Assembly: GCA_963789355.1 (NCBI GenBank)
Contig: CAWBKK010000010.1
Span: 1-64,000, forward strand
Origin: Gaiellasilicea sp963789355
GTDB taxonomy: Bacteria; Actinomycetota; Thermoleophilia; Gaiellales; Gaiellaceae
Direction of reading: 5' to 3'
Length of the DNA stretch: 64,000 nucleotides
Positions 16,504 through 25,734 of this stretch are shown here, piece after piece (the stretch's first letter is position 1; every line of letters starts with the position of its first letter). The notes beneath the pieces are model-generated. The model did no database searches. It was not told the DNA's origin and saw only the letters and a list, made by a program, of their open reading frames with translations. The translations under genes and the position numbers were made by a program.

Positions 16504-17520
16504 GTGTCGCCTCGAACGCTCGTGCTGCGCGTTTGGATGTGGATCCTGCGTCGACGCCGGCACCCGGCGAACGCGGAACGCGCCGGTGACGATCGTGTCC
16601 TCGAACGTTTGGGGAACCTCGAGACCGAGGTCGAGCGGCTCCACGCGACGCTCGAGACGCGAACGCGAGCCGCGCTGGGCCAACTCGGGCGTGTCGAGCA
16701 GAATCTTCAGGCGCTGATCCGGCTGAGCTCGATCCCTCTCGAGGAGCTTCCCTATCCGCAGAAGCTGACGAGCCGCCGCTTCCGGCTGCGATCGCAGAAC
16801 GCGGAGGACGGTCTGACGTACGCGCTCTTGCAGGAGATCGGCCCTGGCGCACGGCGGTTCGTCGAGCTCGGCTGTGGCGACAACGGCGGTAACTCGGGTT
16901 TCCTCGCGGAGGAACTTGGCTGGAGCGGCCTGATGGTGGATGGGTCTCCGGAGAGGTTGGGCAGGCTCCGCGCGTGGGTTCCCGCCGGACGCGTTCAGGT
17001 GGAGGAGGTGTGGCTCACAGCGGAGACCGTTGACGGCGTCATCGCCTCGCGCGGGTTCCGCGGCGAAATCGACCTGCTCAGCATCGACATCGACGGGAAC
17101 GACTACTGGCTCTGGAGCCGGATCGAGTCAGTCTCCGCCCGGATTGTCGTGGTCGAGTACAACTCGATGCTCGGGGCCGAGCGCGCCCTCGTCGTCCCGT
17201 ACGACCCCGATTTCCGGCGTCGCTCGTTCCCGGATCTCAAGGGCACCTATTACGGCGCGTCGCTTGCGGCACATGCCGGGCTCGGACGCTCGCTCGGCTA
17301 CCGCCTCGTCGCAGTGGAGCCTCGCGGCACCAACGCCTATTTCATCCGCGATGACCTCGCGCCGCACATTCCCGCGATCGAACCGGCGGCTGAGTTCAGG
17401 CTGCTCGACAAGTACGCTGCGATGCTCGAGCGTGGTTTTGACTTCTGGGGTCTCGTCGAACGCCACGGGCTGCCGTTGCTCGAGCTCGAGCAAGGGCCCG
17501 ACTCGTCCCCGGTGCCCTAG
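16504..17520 (+). CDS. FkbM-like SAM-dependent methyltransferase family protein
   Basis: Probable soluble methyltransferase, 338 residues. A basic N-terminus and a coiled-coil-like helix (about 30-80, LERLGNLETEVERLHATLE) precede the Rossmann core. The core has FVELGCGDNGG, the SAM-binding glycine loop (about 119-129), and SIDIDGNDYWLW (about 198-209), the acidic motif typical of FkbM-type and related lipid/sugar O-methyltransferases. GTG 16504 is the first start after the tRNA. No glycan cluster lies nearby, so the acceptor is unknown. It ends 12 bases before the convergent lysyl-oxidase-like gene. Confidence 0.65.
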   Translation: MSPRTLVLRVWMWILRRRRHPANAERAGDDRVLERLGNLETEVERLHATLETRTRAALGQLGRVEQNLQALIRLSSIPLEELPYPQKLTSRRFRLRSQNAEDGLTYALLQEIGPGARRFVELGCGDNGGNSGFLAEELGWSGLMVDGSPERLGRLRAWVPAGRVQVEEVWLTAETVDGVIASRGFRGEIDLLSIDIDGNDYWLWSRIESVSARIVVVEYNSMLGAERALVVPYDPDFRRRSFPDLKGTYYGASLAAHAGLGRSLGYRLVAVEPRGTNAYFIRDDLAPHIPAIEPAAEFRLLDKYAAMLERGFDFWGLVERHGLPLLELEQGPDSSPVP

Positions 17521-17532
17521 GGGAGCGGAAAG

Positions 17533-18354
17533 TCAGGGGCAGATGGCCGTGCCCGGGCAGCGGGACACGACCCTGACGCGCGGCTGGCTCACTCGTCCGT
17601 TCGGCCAGTCCAGCTCGATCTCGATCGCCGACGCGTTGTCGCTGTAGTCGCTCTCACGGAGGTCGCGACTCGGGTTGACGCGGTGCACCAGCACGTAGCG
17701 CCCGGCCGCGAGCGAGGTGGCCTCGAGCTCCTGCCCCTCCACGTGGGGGGAATAGTCGTCGCCCCAACCGACCGAGATCCCCTCCCGGATCCCGAGGAGG
17801 TGAGGAGCTCCCTTGCCGCACCGCTCTCTGAAGCGGGCGGGCGGTGCGCGGCCGGGCAGCCCGAGCTCGACGCGGTAGCGGTCGCCGAGGCAGAACCCCG
17901 TCTTCCGGTCGCGGATGACCGGGGCGCCGTCCGCGCCGCGAAGCTCGTAGCGCATGAAGCCGAGCACGTGCCAGTGGGCGTGACCCGTGGAGCGGACGTA
18001 TCGGAGCGTCGCCCGGAGGGGCACCGTTCGGGTCGAGCCGTCGCTGCGCTGAAGCTGCTGCTCGAGCGCCATCCGCTCCTGCTTCACGTTCTTTCGGCTG
18101 CCGAGTACGACCAGCGGCGCCACACCGAGGTTCGCGGCAGCGGACTTGAAGCCGAGGAAGAACCTCGGGCTGACGCGTGTTCCGCCGGTGCGCCAGCTCA
18201 GCTCGTCGGGGACCGCCTGCGTCAGGTTTGGCAGGAGGTCGTCCGGCTCGCCCCGATCGGCGGCAACGCTCCAGGCGACGAAGGAGCCTGCGGCGATCAG
18301 CAGAGAGACGAGGCCCGAGAGCAGAACGAGGACACGTCTGCGCTCGACCCTCAC
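17533..18354 (-). CDS. Membrane-anchored lysyl oxidase-like copper protein
   Basis: 273 residues with an N-terminal membrane anchor or signal (about 8-30, VLVLLSGLVSLLIAAGSFVA). The central domain carries GHAHWHVLGFMRYEL (about 124-138), the His cluster that binds copper in the lysyl oxidase family. GFCLGDRYR, a Cys-rich WGDDYSPHVEGQEL block and a C-terminal NPSRDLRESDYSDNAS also match actinobacterial lysyl-oxidase-domain proteins. Animal enzymes oxidise peptidyl lysine; bacterial substrates are unknown. It is convergent with the methyltransferase gene and divergent from the lytic transglycosylase at 18445, with a 90-base gap between the starts. Confidence 0.75.
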   Translation of the reverse strand: MRVERRRVLVLLSGLVSLLIAAGSFVAWSVAADRGEPDDLLPNLTQAVPDELSWRTGGTRVSPRFFLGFKSAAANLGVAPLVVLGSRKNVKQERMALEQQLQRSDGSTRTVPLRATLRYVRSTGHAHWHVLGFMRYELRGADGAPVIRDRKTGFCLGDRYRVELGLPGRAPPARFRERCGKGAPHLLGIREGISVGWGDDYSPHVEGQELEATSLAAGRYVLVHRVNPSRDLRESDYSDNASAIEIELDWPNGRVSQPRVRVVSRCPGTAICP

Positions 18355-18444
18355 CGGGACATCGTGCCATGACTCGACGGCCGTTCTTCGGGATTTGTAA
18401 AGAAACGAAGGAGGAGGGAGGTCGGCGGCAAAGGAGGTCGGCCC

Positions 18445-19527
18445 ATGCGCTTACGTCTCCTCATCGTTGCCACCGTCATCGCCACCGCCGCGGCGCCGCC
18501 TGCCCTTGCCGCCGGAGCGCCGGATCCCGAGATCGCGGCGCTGCAGGTCTCACTGCGCTCGAAAGGGATGTACTTCGGCCAGATCGACGGCCTCGCCGGC
18601 CAGATGACGGCGAAGGGCTTGCGCGCCTTTCAGCGCGCCGCCGGGCTACCGGTGACAGGGGAGCTGGGGCCGCGAACGCGCGCTCGGCTCGGCGCGCTCG
18701 GACGGCCGCTCGTCGCCCGCCGCGTCCTCGTGCAGGGCACCTACGGCTGGGACGTCTCCTCGCTGCAGTTCCTGCTCGCTCGGGCGGGGCACCTGCGGCT
18801 GCTCGACGTCGACGGCCATTTCGGCGCGTCGACGAAGGCCGGCCTGCTCCGCTTCCAGCGAACGCGTGGGATCTCGATCGACGGGGTGGCCGGGCCGCGG
18901 ACGCTCACGGCCTTCGGTCATGGGCGGCGGACGCCGGTGCTGACGCAGGCGACGTCCTCGGCGGTGAGCTACGTCGTTCGGCCGGGCGACACGCTCACGG
19001 AGATCGCCCAGAAGCACAAGACGACCGTGCGCGCGCTTGCCGCCGCGAACGACCTCGAGTCGGTGAACCTCGTCGTCGAGGGAGCGAAGCTTCGTCTTCC
19101 CGGAGCGGTGGCGGCCGGGCCGGCGCTGGAGCTGAGCCGCTCGACCGTGCGTTCGCACATCGACAAGTGGGCGGCGCACTACGGCGTCCCGGCAAGCCTC
19201 GCCCGGGCGCTTGCCTGGCAGGAGTCCGGCTTCCAGACGAACGTCACGTCGTCGACGGGCGCCTGGGGACCGATGCAGATCATGCCGGACACCTGGACGT
19301 TCGTCGAAACCGTCCTGCTCGGGCGCACGGTGCCGCGGACCGGCGAGGGCGGCGTCGAGGTGGGCCTGACCCTGCTCAACCACTTGCTCAAGCGCTTCGA
19401 CGGTGATCAGCGGCTTGCGCTGGCCGCCTGGTACCAGGGCGAGCGGGCCGTGCGCGAGCGCGGGCTCTACGACGACACCAAGGTGTTCGTTGCGAACGTG
19501 CTCGCGCTCATGGGGCGACCGCTCTGA
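18445..19527 (+). CDS. Secreted peptidoglycan-binding/LysM/lytic transglycosylase protein
   Basis: Wall-hydrolysing enzyme of 360 residues. ATG 18445 follows a strong AAAGGAGG ribosome site. The signal peptide is 1-23. Two peptidoglycan-binding-1 repeats follow (about 30-80 and 100-150; GLAGQMTAKGLRAFQRAAG and FGASTKAGLLRFQR). A LysM domain (about 173-218) has YVVRPGDTLTEIAQKHKT. The C-terminal SLT domain (about 232-350) has the catalytic Glu in LAWQESGF followed by GAWGPMQIMP. The architecture indicates cleavage of glycan strands during growth or remodelling. The 3' end overlaps the convergent isomerase gene by 20 bases. Confidence 0.93.
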   Translation: MRLRLLIVATVIATAAAPPALAAGAPDPEIAALQVSLRSKGMYFGQIDGLAGQMTAKGLRAFQRAAGLPVTGELGPRTRARLGALGRPLVARRVLVQGTYGWDVSSLQFLLARAGHLRLLDVDGHFGASTKAGLLRFQRTRGISIDGVAGPRTLTAFGHGRRTPVLTQATSSAVSYVVRPGDTLTEIAQKHKTTVRALAAANDLESVNLVVEGAKLRLPGAVAAGPALELSRSTVRSHIDKWAAHYGVPASLARALAWQESGFQTNVTSSTGAWGPMQIMPDTWTFVETVLLGRTVPRTGEGGVEVGLTLLNHLLKRFDGDQRLALAAWYQGERAVRERGLYDDTKVFVANVLALMGRPL

Positions 19528-20314
19528 TCGCCTCGTAAGCTCGGCGTGCGGCCTCGTCGACGTCGAGCGCCCAGAACGACTGCGGGTCGTCGGGGATCCC
19601 GAAGATCTCGACGTCCCAGGCGCCGCTCCAGCCTGCGTCGCGAAGGACGTAGAGCAACTCGCTGCAGCGGTCGCGCGGCAGGTCGCGTTCGTCACGACCT
19701 GGGACGTGCTCGGCGACGTGGACGCCTGTGATCCTGCCGACGTTCTCGGCCAGGTGCCGCTCGATCTCAGGGGTGTCGGCGAGGTGCCACAGGTCGACCA
19801 TGATCCCGACGTCAGGCAGGCCTGCCTCGCCGAGCAGGTCGAGCGTCTCCGGGATCGTCGTGACCAGGGTGAGCTGGTCGCGTTGCGAGGCGTGGATCGG
19901 CTCGAGCCCCAGCCGGACGCCCGCATTGTCGGCCGCCGCGGCCGCGCGCCGGAGGCCGTCGATCACGATCGAACGAGCCTCCTGGTCGTCGCGTCCGCCC
20001 GCCGCTCCGGTCAGGCAGACGACGCAGTCGGGCTCGTAGCGGGCGAGCCGGTGGACGGACGCGCACAGCGAGGCAACGCGCTCGTCGACGTCGTCGGGCC
20101 CGTCGATGATCGCGTTCGGGAGGATCGACGGGACGTTCGGGACGCAGTTCGTCACGCTCAGTCCGCTCGCTCGCAGCGCCGCGAGGTCGGCGCCGTCGTC
20201 GCCGAGCTTCATCTCCCAGATTCCGATCCCGCCGAAGCCGGCAGCCGCGTAAGCGCGCACGTCGTCCTCGAAGGACGCCCCGACCGTGGAGATCTCGCTC
20301 AGCGAGAGCGTCAC
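19508..20314 (-). CDS. Sugar phosphate isomerase/epimerase family (AP-endonuclease-2-like TIM barrel)
   Basis: 268 residues forming a xylose-isomerase-like barrel. The barrel motifs visible are RLGLEPIH (about 135-142, metal Glu), GIMVDLWHLADTPE (metal Asp/His), HVAEHVPG and a late WDVEIFG with the last metal Glu. Such proteins include hydroxypyruvate isomerase and inositol-pathway enzymes; the substrate cannot be chosen. GTG 20314 overlaps the stop of the FAD oxidoreductase gene (GTGA), so the pair is translationally coupled and probably acts in one pathway. It lies on the left arm of the divergent catabolic region. Confidence 0.75.
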   Translation of the reverse strand: MTLSLSEISTVGASFEDDVRAYAAAGFGGIGIWEMKLGDDGADLAALRASGLSVTNCVPNVPSILPNAIIDGPDDVDERVASLCASVHRLARYEPDCVVCLTGAAGGRDDQEARSIVIDGLRRAAAAADNAGVRLGLEPIHASQRDQLTLVTTIPETLDLLGEAGLPDVGIMVDLWHLADTPEIERHLAENVGRITGVHVAEHVPGRDERDLPRDRCSELLYVLRDAGWSGAWDVEIFGIPDDPQSFWALDVDEAARRAYEAIRAVAP

Positions 20315-21918
20315 GGCAGGCCGGGCACCTTGGCGAGCACCCGGCGGACGAGCGGCGGCTTCGTCAGCTGCTTCGCGACCAGGTAGCCGGAGCCGGCTCC
20401 CAGGCCGGGGCCAGGATGCGTGCTCGCGCCGATGTGCCAGAGCCGCTCGACCGGCGTCTCGTGTCCCGGCGACGCGGGGGTGGGGCGGAAGAGGAGGTTC
20501 TGGTCGAGGGAGCACGAGCCCGCGTAGATGTCGCCGCCGACCCAGTTCGGGTTCGCCGCCTCCATGTCGGCCGGGGACATGACGACGCGCGCGATCGTCG
20601 CGCGCCGCAGATTCTCGATGTGCCGGCCGATCCGCTCGACGATCCGGTCGGCGTACGCCTCCCGGAGCTCCTCCGTCCAGGTGCCGTCGCGGACATCGAT
20701 CTCGCCGGCAGCGTCGCCCTTCGGCTTCGGCGGTAGCTCCTGCAGCTGCACCCAGAGCACCCAGGAGCCATCCGGCGCCCGCGACGGGTCGACCGCCATC
20801 GGCTGCCCCAGCGCGATCGTCGCCTCGGCTGGGAGGAGGCCGCGGTCGGCCTCGTTGACGGCACGCGAGACGCCGTCGAGCCCGGGCGTGAGATGGAGGA
20901 GGGGCGTGCGGGCGAGCCGCTCGTCGCCGCGCCAGCGAGGGAGCTCGTTCATCGCGATGTGGATCTGCATCTCGCCGCGGCCGTAGCGGAAGCGTCGCGC
21001 CCGCTCGCGCACGTTCGCCGGCGCCTCGCTCTCGCCGAGGAGCCGGCCGTAGAGCTGCGTCGGCGTGACGCAGGCCAGAACGGCACGCGTGGCCGCAACC
21101 GTCTCGCCGTCCGCCAGCCGAACCGCGGTTGCCTTCCCGTCCGAGACGACGATTCGCTCGACGTCGGCCTCGGTGCGGAGCTCGCCGCCCGACTCGCGGA
21201 CGATCGCAGCCAACCCCTCGACGAGGCCGGCGCCGCCGCCCTTCGGCACCGGCATCCCGCCGAGCTGGAGGGCGCAGGCGATTACCTGCGTCATGAACCC
21301 GGACATCGCCTGATCGGGGCCGAGGCCGGTGTGCAGCACCCACGGCGCGAGCAGGCCGTGTGCGCGCTCGTCCTCGAACGTGTCGGTGAGCCAGTCGCGC
21401 GCCGAGAGCAGCGAGTGCCCGGCGAACTCGACGAGGCCGCGCCGACCGAATTGCCTGTAGGCCTTGCGCCCGAGCGCGAGCGCCTGGCCCGACCACAGCT
21501 CCGTCCCGAGGACGCCGAACGCGATCTCGGCCGCCGCCATGAAGTCGTCGAACTGGCGCTGCCAAGCCTCGCCCAGCTCGGCCACGTTGGCGGCGCCGTC
21601 GGTGGAGAGGTGCGCGCTCGAGCCGTCCGGGAACGCCGTCGCCGTGGGGAGGTCGGTGTTCAGGTACTCGAGCCCAAGCCGGTCGAGGTCGGGCTTCAAC
21701 TCGGCATACGCAGGCGAGCCGACCCAGAGCGGGTGCCACGAGGAGAAGACCTCGTGCCGGAAGCCGCCCGCCGTCAGGCCGTCGACGGTCTTGATCGCAC
21801 CGCCGAGCCAGTCGTTCCGCTCGAGCACGCAGACGCGCCAGCCGTCCTTGGCGAGCAGCGCCGCACCTGCGAGTGAGTTGATCCCGCTGCCGACGAAGAC
21901 GGCGTCGAATCCGGCCAC
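20311..21918 (-). CDS. FAD-dependent phytoene-desaturase-like/PYROXD2-type oxidoreductase
   Basis: 535-residue flavoprotein. The N-terminal dinucleotide fold has VGSGINSLAGAALLAKDGW (about 9-27) and the ribose-binding LERNDWLGG. A second FAD contact is in the C-terminal WHIGASTHPGPGLGAGSGY. The family includes carotenoid desaturases, but the closest style is the PYROXD2-like branch, whose substrates are unknown; no other carotenoid genes are nearby. GTG 21918 is 22 bases from the palindrome at 21937 and the gene is divergent from the molybdenum-hydroxylase operon, so the two arms may share an operator. Confidence 0.8.
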   Translation of the reverse strand: MAGFDAVFVGSGINSLAGAALLAKDGWRVCVLERNDWLGGAIKTVDGLTAGGFRHEVFSSWHPLWVGSPAYAELKPDLDRLGLEYLNTDLPTATAFPDGSSAHLSTDGAANVAELGEAWQRQFDDFMAAAEIAFGVLGTELWSGQALALGRKAYRQFGRRGLVEFAGHSLLSARDWLTDTFEDERAHGLLAPWVLHTGLGPDQAMSGFMTQVIACALQLGGMPVPKGGGAGLVEGLAAIVRESGGELRTEADVERIVVSDGKATAVRLADGETVAATRAVLACVTPTQLYGRLLGESEAPANVRERARRFRYGRGEMQIHIAMNELPRWRGDERLARTPLLHLTPGLDGVSRAVNEADRGLLPAEATIALGQPMAVDPSRAPDGSWVLWVQLQELPPKPKGDAAGEIDVRDGTWTEELREAYADRIVERIGRHIENLRRATIARVVMSPADMEAANPNWVGGDIYAGSCSLDQNLLFRPTPASPGHETPVERLWHIGASTHPGPGLGAGSGYLVAKQLTKPPLVRRVLAKVPGLP

Positions 21919-21936
21919 GCGCGGACACTACTCGTT

Positions 21937-21946
21937 TGACATGTCA
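21937..21946. promoter_or_regulatory. Palindromic operator candidate TGACATGTCA
   Basis: Perfect 10-base palindrome in the short divergent gap between the FAD oxidoreductase and the molybdenum-hydroxylase genes. Related sequences occur at 32554 (TGACATGACA) and 32592 (AGACATGTCA), both in front of the next transcription unit. Three copies confined to unit boundaries suggest binding by one regulator. If the downstream gene started at ATG 21941 the palindrome would be inside it, which favours GTG 21971 as start. Confidence 0.5.
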
Positions 21947-21970
21947 CGGAGAAATCGGTGTAGTCCACTC

Positions 21971-22786
21971 GTGCTCCTCCGCGAGGTCGAATATGCACGG
22001 CCGTCCTCCGTCGTGGAAGCGATCCAGCTTCTGGGCGCGCACGAAGGAGCCCGAGCGCTCGCCGGCGGCCAGACGCTGATCAGCGTGATGAAGGCGCGCG
22101 CGGCCTCCCCGGACGTGCTCGTCGACCTGAACCGGCTCGAGGAGTTGCGCGCGATTTCGGTCAGCGGCGACACCCTCCAGCTGGGCGCGATGGCGACCTA
22201 CACGCAGATCATGGGGTCGTCCGAAGTCGACGTCTCGCGGCCGATCCTCGCCGAGGTGGTGGCGCAGATCGCCGACGTGCAGGTGCGCAACCGGGGCACG
22301 ATCGGCGGGAACATCTGCTCCAACGATCCGACGAATCACCTGCCGCCGCTGCTCGCGGCACTCGGTGCCTCGATGACGATCCGCGGCGAGGGCGGCGAGC
22401 GGACGGTCGCGGCGGAGGATTTCTTCCTGGGCGTCTACATGACCGTGGTCGGCGAGGGCGAGCTGCTCCTCTCCGTCTCGGTGCCGGCGGCCGCGAACGC
22501 CGCCGACGGCTTCGCCTCGATCACGCTCGGCCGCGACGGAACCTGCCTCGCGAGCGCCGCGGCCTGTCTCTCCGGCGACTCGGTGCGAGTCGCGCTGGGG
22601 TGCGTCGACGCTGTCCCCGTCCTGCTGGCCCCCATCGGCAGCGACGAGGACAGCGTCCGGCGGGCCGTCGAGGATGCGACGCTCGATCCGCCCGCCGACG
22701 TGCACGCCTCCGCCGACTACCGCCGCCACCTCGCCGGCGTCTGCGCGGTGCGGGCCGTCCGGCAGGCCCAGGAGCGAGCAAAGTGA
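21971..22786 (+). CDS. Molybdenum hydroxylase FAD-binding (medium) subunit
   Basis: Middle subunit of a xanthine-dehydrogenase/CO-dehydrogenase-type complex, carrying electrons from the FeS clusters to FAD. From GTG 21971 the 271-residue protein starts LLREVEYARPSSVVEAI, matching the family's natural N-terminus; ATG 21941 is the alternative. FAD-binding motifs ALAGGQTLISVMKAR (about 26-40) and RNRGTIGGNICSNDP (about 107-121) are clear. The stop overlaps the start of the FeS subunit gene (GTGA), and the order M-S-L matches coxM-coxS-coxL-type operons. Confidence 0.88.
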   Translation: MLLREVEYARPSSVVEAIQLLGAHEGARALAGGQTLISVMKARAASPDVLVDLNRLEELRAISVSGDTLQLGAMATYTQIMGSSEVDVSRPILAEVVAQIADVQVRNRGTIGGNICSNDPTNHLPPLLAALGASMTIRGEGGERTVAAEDFFLGVYMTVVGEGELLLSVSVPAAANAADGFASITLGRDGTCLASAAACLSGDSVRVALGCVDAVPVLLAPIGSDEDSVRRAVEDATLDPPADVHASADYRRHLAGVCAVRAVRQAQERAK

Positions 22787-23271
22787 GCGTGGAGCAGCCC
22801 TCGACCAGCCGGACGATCTCGGTCGAGGTCAACGGAGAGGTGTACGAGCGCGAGCTCGACGCGCGGCGCCTGCTCGTCCACTTCATCCGCGACGAGCTCG
22901 AGCTGACCGGGACCCACATCGGCTGCGACACCGGTAACTGCGGCGCCTGCACCGTCCAGCTCGACGGCCAGGCGATCAAGAGCTGCATGCTCCTCGCGGT
23001 GCAGGCGGACGGGGCGAAGGTGAAGACCGTCGAGGGACTTGCGCCCGGCGACGGCGAGCTGAGCCCGCTGCAGCAGTCCTTCTCCTCTCATCACGCGCTC
23101 CAGTGCGGCTACTGCACGCCGGGGATGCTGATGAGCGCGTCGGCGCTGCTGGAGCAGAACCCGCGCCCGACCGAGGAGGAGGCGCGGATCGCGATTCAGG
23201 GCAACATCTGCCGCTGCACGGGTTACGTCAACATCGTCGAGGCGATCGTCTCGGTGGGAGAGAACGCGTGA
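22783..23271 (+). CDS. Molybdenum hydroxylase [2Fe-2S] (small) subunit
   Basis: Electron-transfer subunit of 162 residues with two [2Fe-2S] clusters. The plant-ferredoxin-like cluster uses GCDTGNCGACTV plus a later Cys in IKSC (about 46-68). The C-terminal helical domain holds CGYCTPGM and NICRCTGY (about 107-150). GTG 22783 overlaps the M-subunit stop and the stop overlaps the large-subunit start. All cluster cysteines are present, so this subunit looks functional. Confidence 0.93.
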   Translation: MSVEQPSTSRTISVEVNGEVYERELDARRLLVHFIRDELELTGTHIGCDTGNCGACTVQLDGQAIKSCMLLAVQADGAKVKTVEGLAPGDGELSPLQQSFSSHHALQCGYCTPGMLMSASALLEQNPRPTEEEARIAIQGNICRCTGYVNIVEAIVSVGENA

Positions 23272-25734
23272 GCACGACCGAGACGCCGACCACCGCACCG
23301 GTCGAGCTGCAGAAGGGCCACATCGGCCAGTCGATCCCGCGCAAGGAGGACAAGCGGCTCGTCCAGGGCCAGGGGATCTTCTTCGACGACGTGCGCCGGC
23401 ACGGAATGGGCTACGTCCACTTCGTCCGCTCGCCGCACGCGCACGCGAAGATCGTCTCGATCGACGTTGCGGCAGCGCTCGCGCTCGACGGCGTCTACGG
23501 GACGCTGACCGGCGACGAGGTCGCGATCCAGACCGACCCGTTCTTCGAGCTGTCGACGGCGCCGGGGAACGAGATCAAGGACTACGCGCTCGCCGTCGGC
23601 AAGGTGCGCTTCATGGGCGAGCCGGTCGCCGCCGTCTGCGCCGCCACCCGCGAGCTGGCGCGCGACGCCGCCGAGCTCGTCGAGGTCGAGTACGAGCCGC
23701 TCGACGTGCTGGTCGACGCGCGCGAGGCCGTCAAGGACGACACCGTCATGCACGACGACGCGGGCACGAATACGGTCTGGAGCGGCGTCTTCGACTGGGG
23801 CGACTGGGAGGGCGCGAAGGCCGAGGCGGACCGGATCGTCACGATCAACGAGCTCCACTTCCACCGCTTCAGCTCGACGCCGCTCGAGTGCTCCGGTGCG
23901 CTCGTCGAGTACGAGAAGGCGACGGGCCAGTGGACGCTGCACTGCAATCACCAGATGCCGGGCGTCGGCGCGATCTGGATGGCGCCCGCGCTGCGGACCG
24001 GGATCGACAAGCTTCGCTTCATCACGAAGGACATCGGCGGCGGCTTCGGCAACAAGATCTGCCTCCACCCGTACTACGTGACGCTCTGCCTGCTCTCGCG
24101 GAAGCTGAACCGGCCGGTCAACTGGACCGAATGGCGCACCGACCAGCACACCGCGAACGCGCACGGCAACGAGCGCTGGTTCCACGACGTCGAGGTCGCG
24201 GTCAAGGACGACGGCACGATGCTCGGCTTCAGCGTCAAGGCGCTCGACGACTGCGGCGCGTTCCCACGGTACGAGCCACTCGGCTGCATCATCTGGGCGC
24301 AGGTGACCCCGGGCTGCTACGCCTGGCGCAACATCCGCGTCGACTTCACCCAGGTGACGACGAACAAGTCACCGGTGTCGCCGAACCGCGGCTACTCGCG
24401 GATGCAGCACCTCTGGCTGACCGAGCGGATCTGCGACATCGTCGGCACGGAGCTCGGGATCGATCCGGTCGAGATGCGCAAGCGCAACTACGTCAAAACC
24501 GAGCAGATGCCGTACGAGACGCCGAACGGCTGCGTCTACGACTCGGGTGATTACGCCCGCTGCCTCGAGATCGCGCTCGACCTGATCGGCTACGACTCGA
24601 TCGAGACGCGGCGCGAGGAGGCGGCGGCGCGCGGGAAGCTGCTCGGGATCGGGATCGGCTCCACGCTCGATTCCGGGACGAACAACTTCGGCCAGTCGCA
24701 GCTGCTGAACCCGGAGCTTCAGTTCTCGGGCAACAACGAGGCTGCGACCGTGAAGCTCGACATCTTCGGCGAGCTCGTGGTCACTCTCGGGAACGGTGCC
24801 GCAGGGTCAAGGCCACGAGACGACCGCGTCCCAAGTCGTGGCGGACATCCTCGGCTGCTCGCCCGAACAGGTGCATGTCCGTCCCGGTCACGACACCTTC
24901 TTCAACTCGCACGCCGGCTTCTCGGGGACGTACGCGAGCCAGTTCGCGGTCACCGGCCTCGGAGCCGTCAAGGGCGCCGCCGACGCGCTGAGGGCCGAGA
25001 TGATCGCGCTCGCCGCGGCGGTGCTGCAGGCGCCGGAGGAGGCGATCGAGCTGGCGGACGGGTTCGCCCGGATCAAGGACGGCCCGCCCGAGGCGGCGCT
25101 GCCGTTCATGGCGCTCGGCGCGATCGTGAACGCGAACAACGCCTTCCTCCCGCCCGACTTCAACCCGACGCTGAACCACCGCTTCGTCTACCGGCCGTAC
25201 TTCGGGAACGTCGACCACGAGAAGAAGATGGGGAAGCTGACGTTGACCTACGCGACGCAGATCCACGCGTGCGTGGTCGAGGTCGACCGGGAGACCGGCG
25301 TGGTCGAGATCGTCGACTATGCGGCGGTGGACGACTGCGGCACGCGGATCCATCCTCAGATCGTCGAAGGCCAGGTGCACGGCGCGACGGTGCACGCGAT
25401 CGGCGCCGCCCTCTACGAGGACTTCGTCTACGACGAAGACGGGCAACTGCTGACCTCGAACTTCTACGACTACCACGTGCCGCACGCGCTCGACGTGCCC
25501 GCACTGAAGACGGGGTCGATCGAGTCGCCCTCGCCGTTCTCACCGCTCGGCGCGAAGGGGATGGGCGAGGGCGGGGGCGGCGGGATCCACTGCATCTGCT
25601 CGGCGATCCAGGACGCGCTCCGGCCGGTCGGCGGGGCGATCGTCTACGACAGCTGCAATCCCTCTCACCGCGTCTGGTCGATGCTCCAGGATCCGGAGTC
25701 GACCCGGACGAACGTCTCGGTGGTGCCCGCATGA
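23268..25734 (+). CDS. Molybdenum hydroxylase large (Moco-binding) subunit, one frameshift
   Basis: Catalytic subunit of a xanthine dehydrogenase-family enzyme, about 820 residues when the two frames are joined. The first frame runs from GTG 23268 to about 24797; the second continues as PQGQGHETTASQVVADIL to 25734. Removing one base near 24797 restores the conserved G-PQGQGHET Moco loop. Other family marks are GKVRFMGEPVAAV, DIGGGFGNK and GAKGMGEGG near the end. The active-site loop reads PNRGYSRMQH, unlike the AYxCSFR of form I CO dehydrogenase, so CO oxidation is unlikely. The frameshift is either a sequence error or a recent null mutation; all neighbours are intact. Confidence 0.85.

Noticed and set aside
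23268..25734. Aerobic CO dehydrogenase (coxMSL)
   Set aside because: Subunit order and CoxG fit, but the form I active-site motif is absent, so the operon is left as a generic molybdenum hydroxylase.
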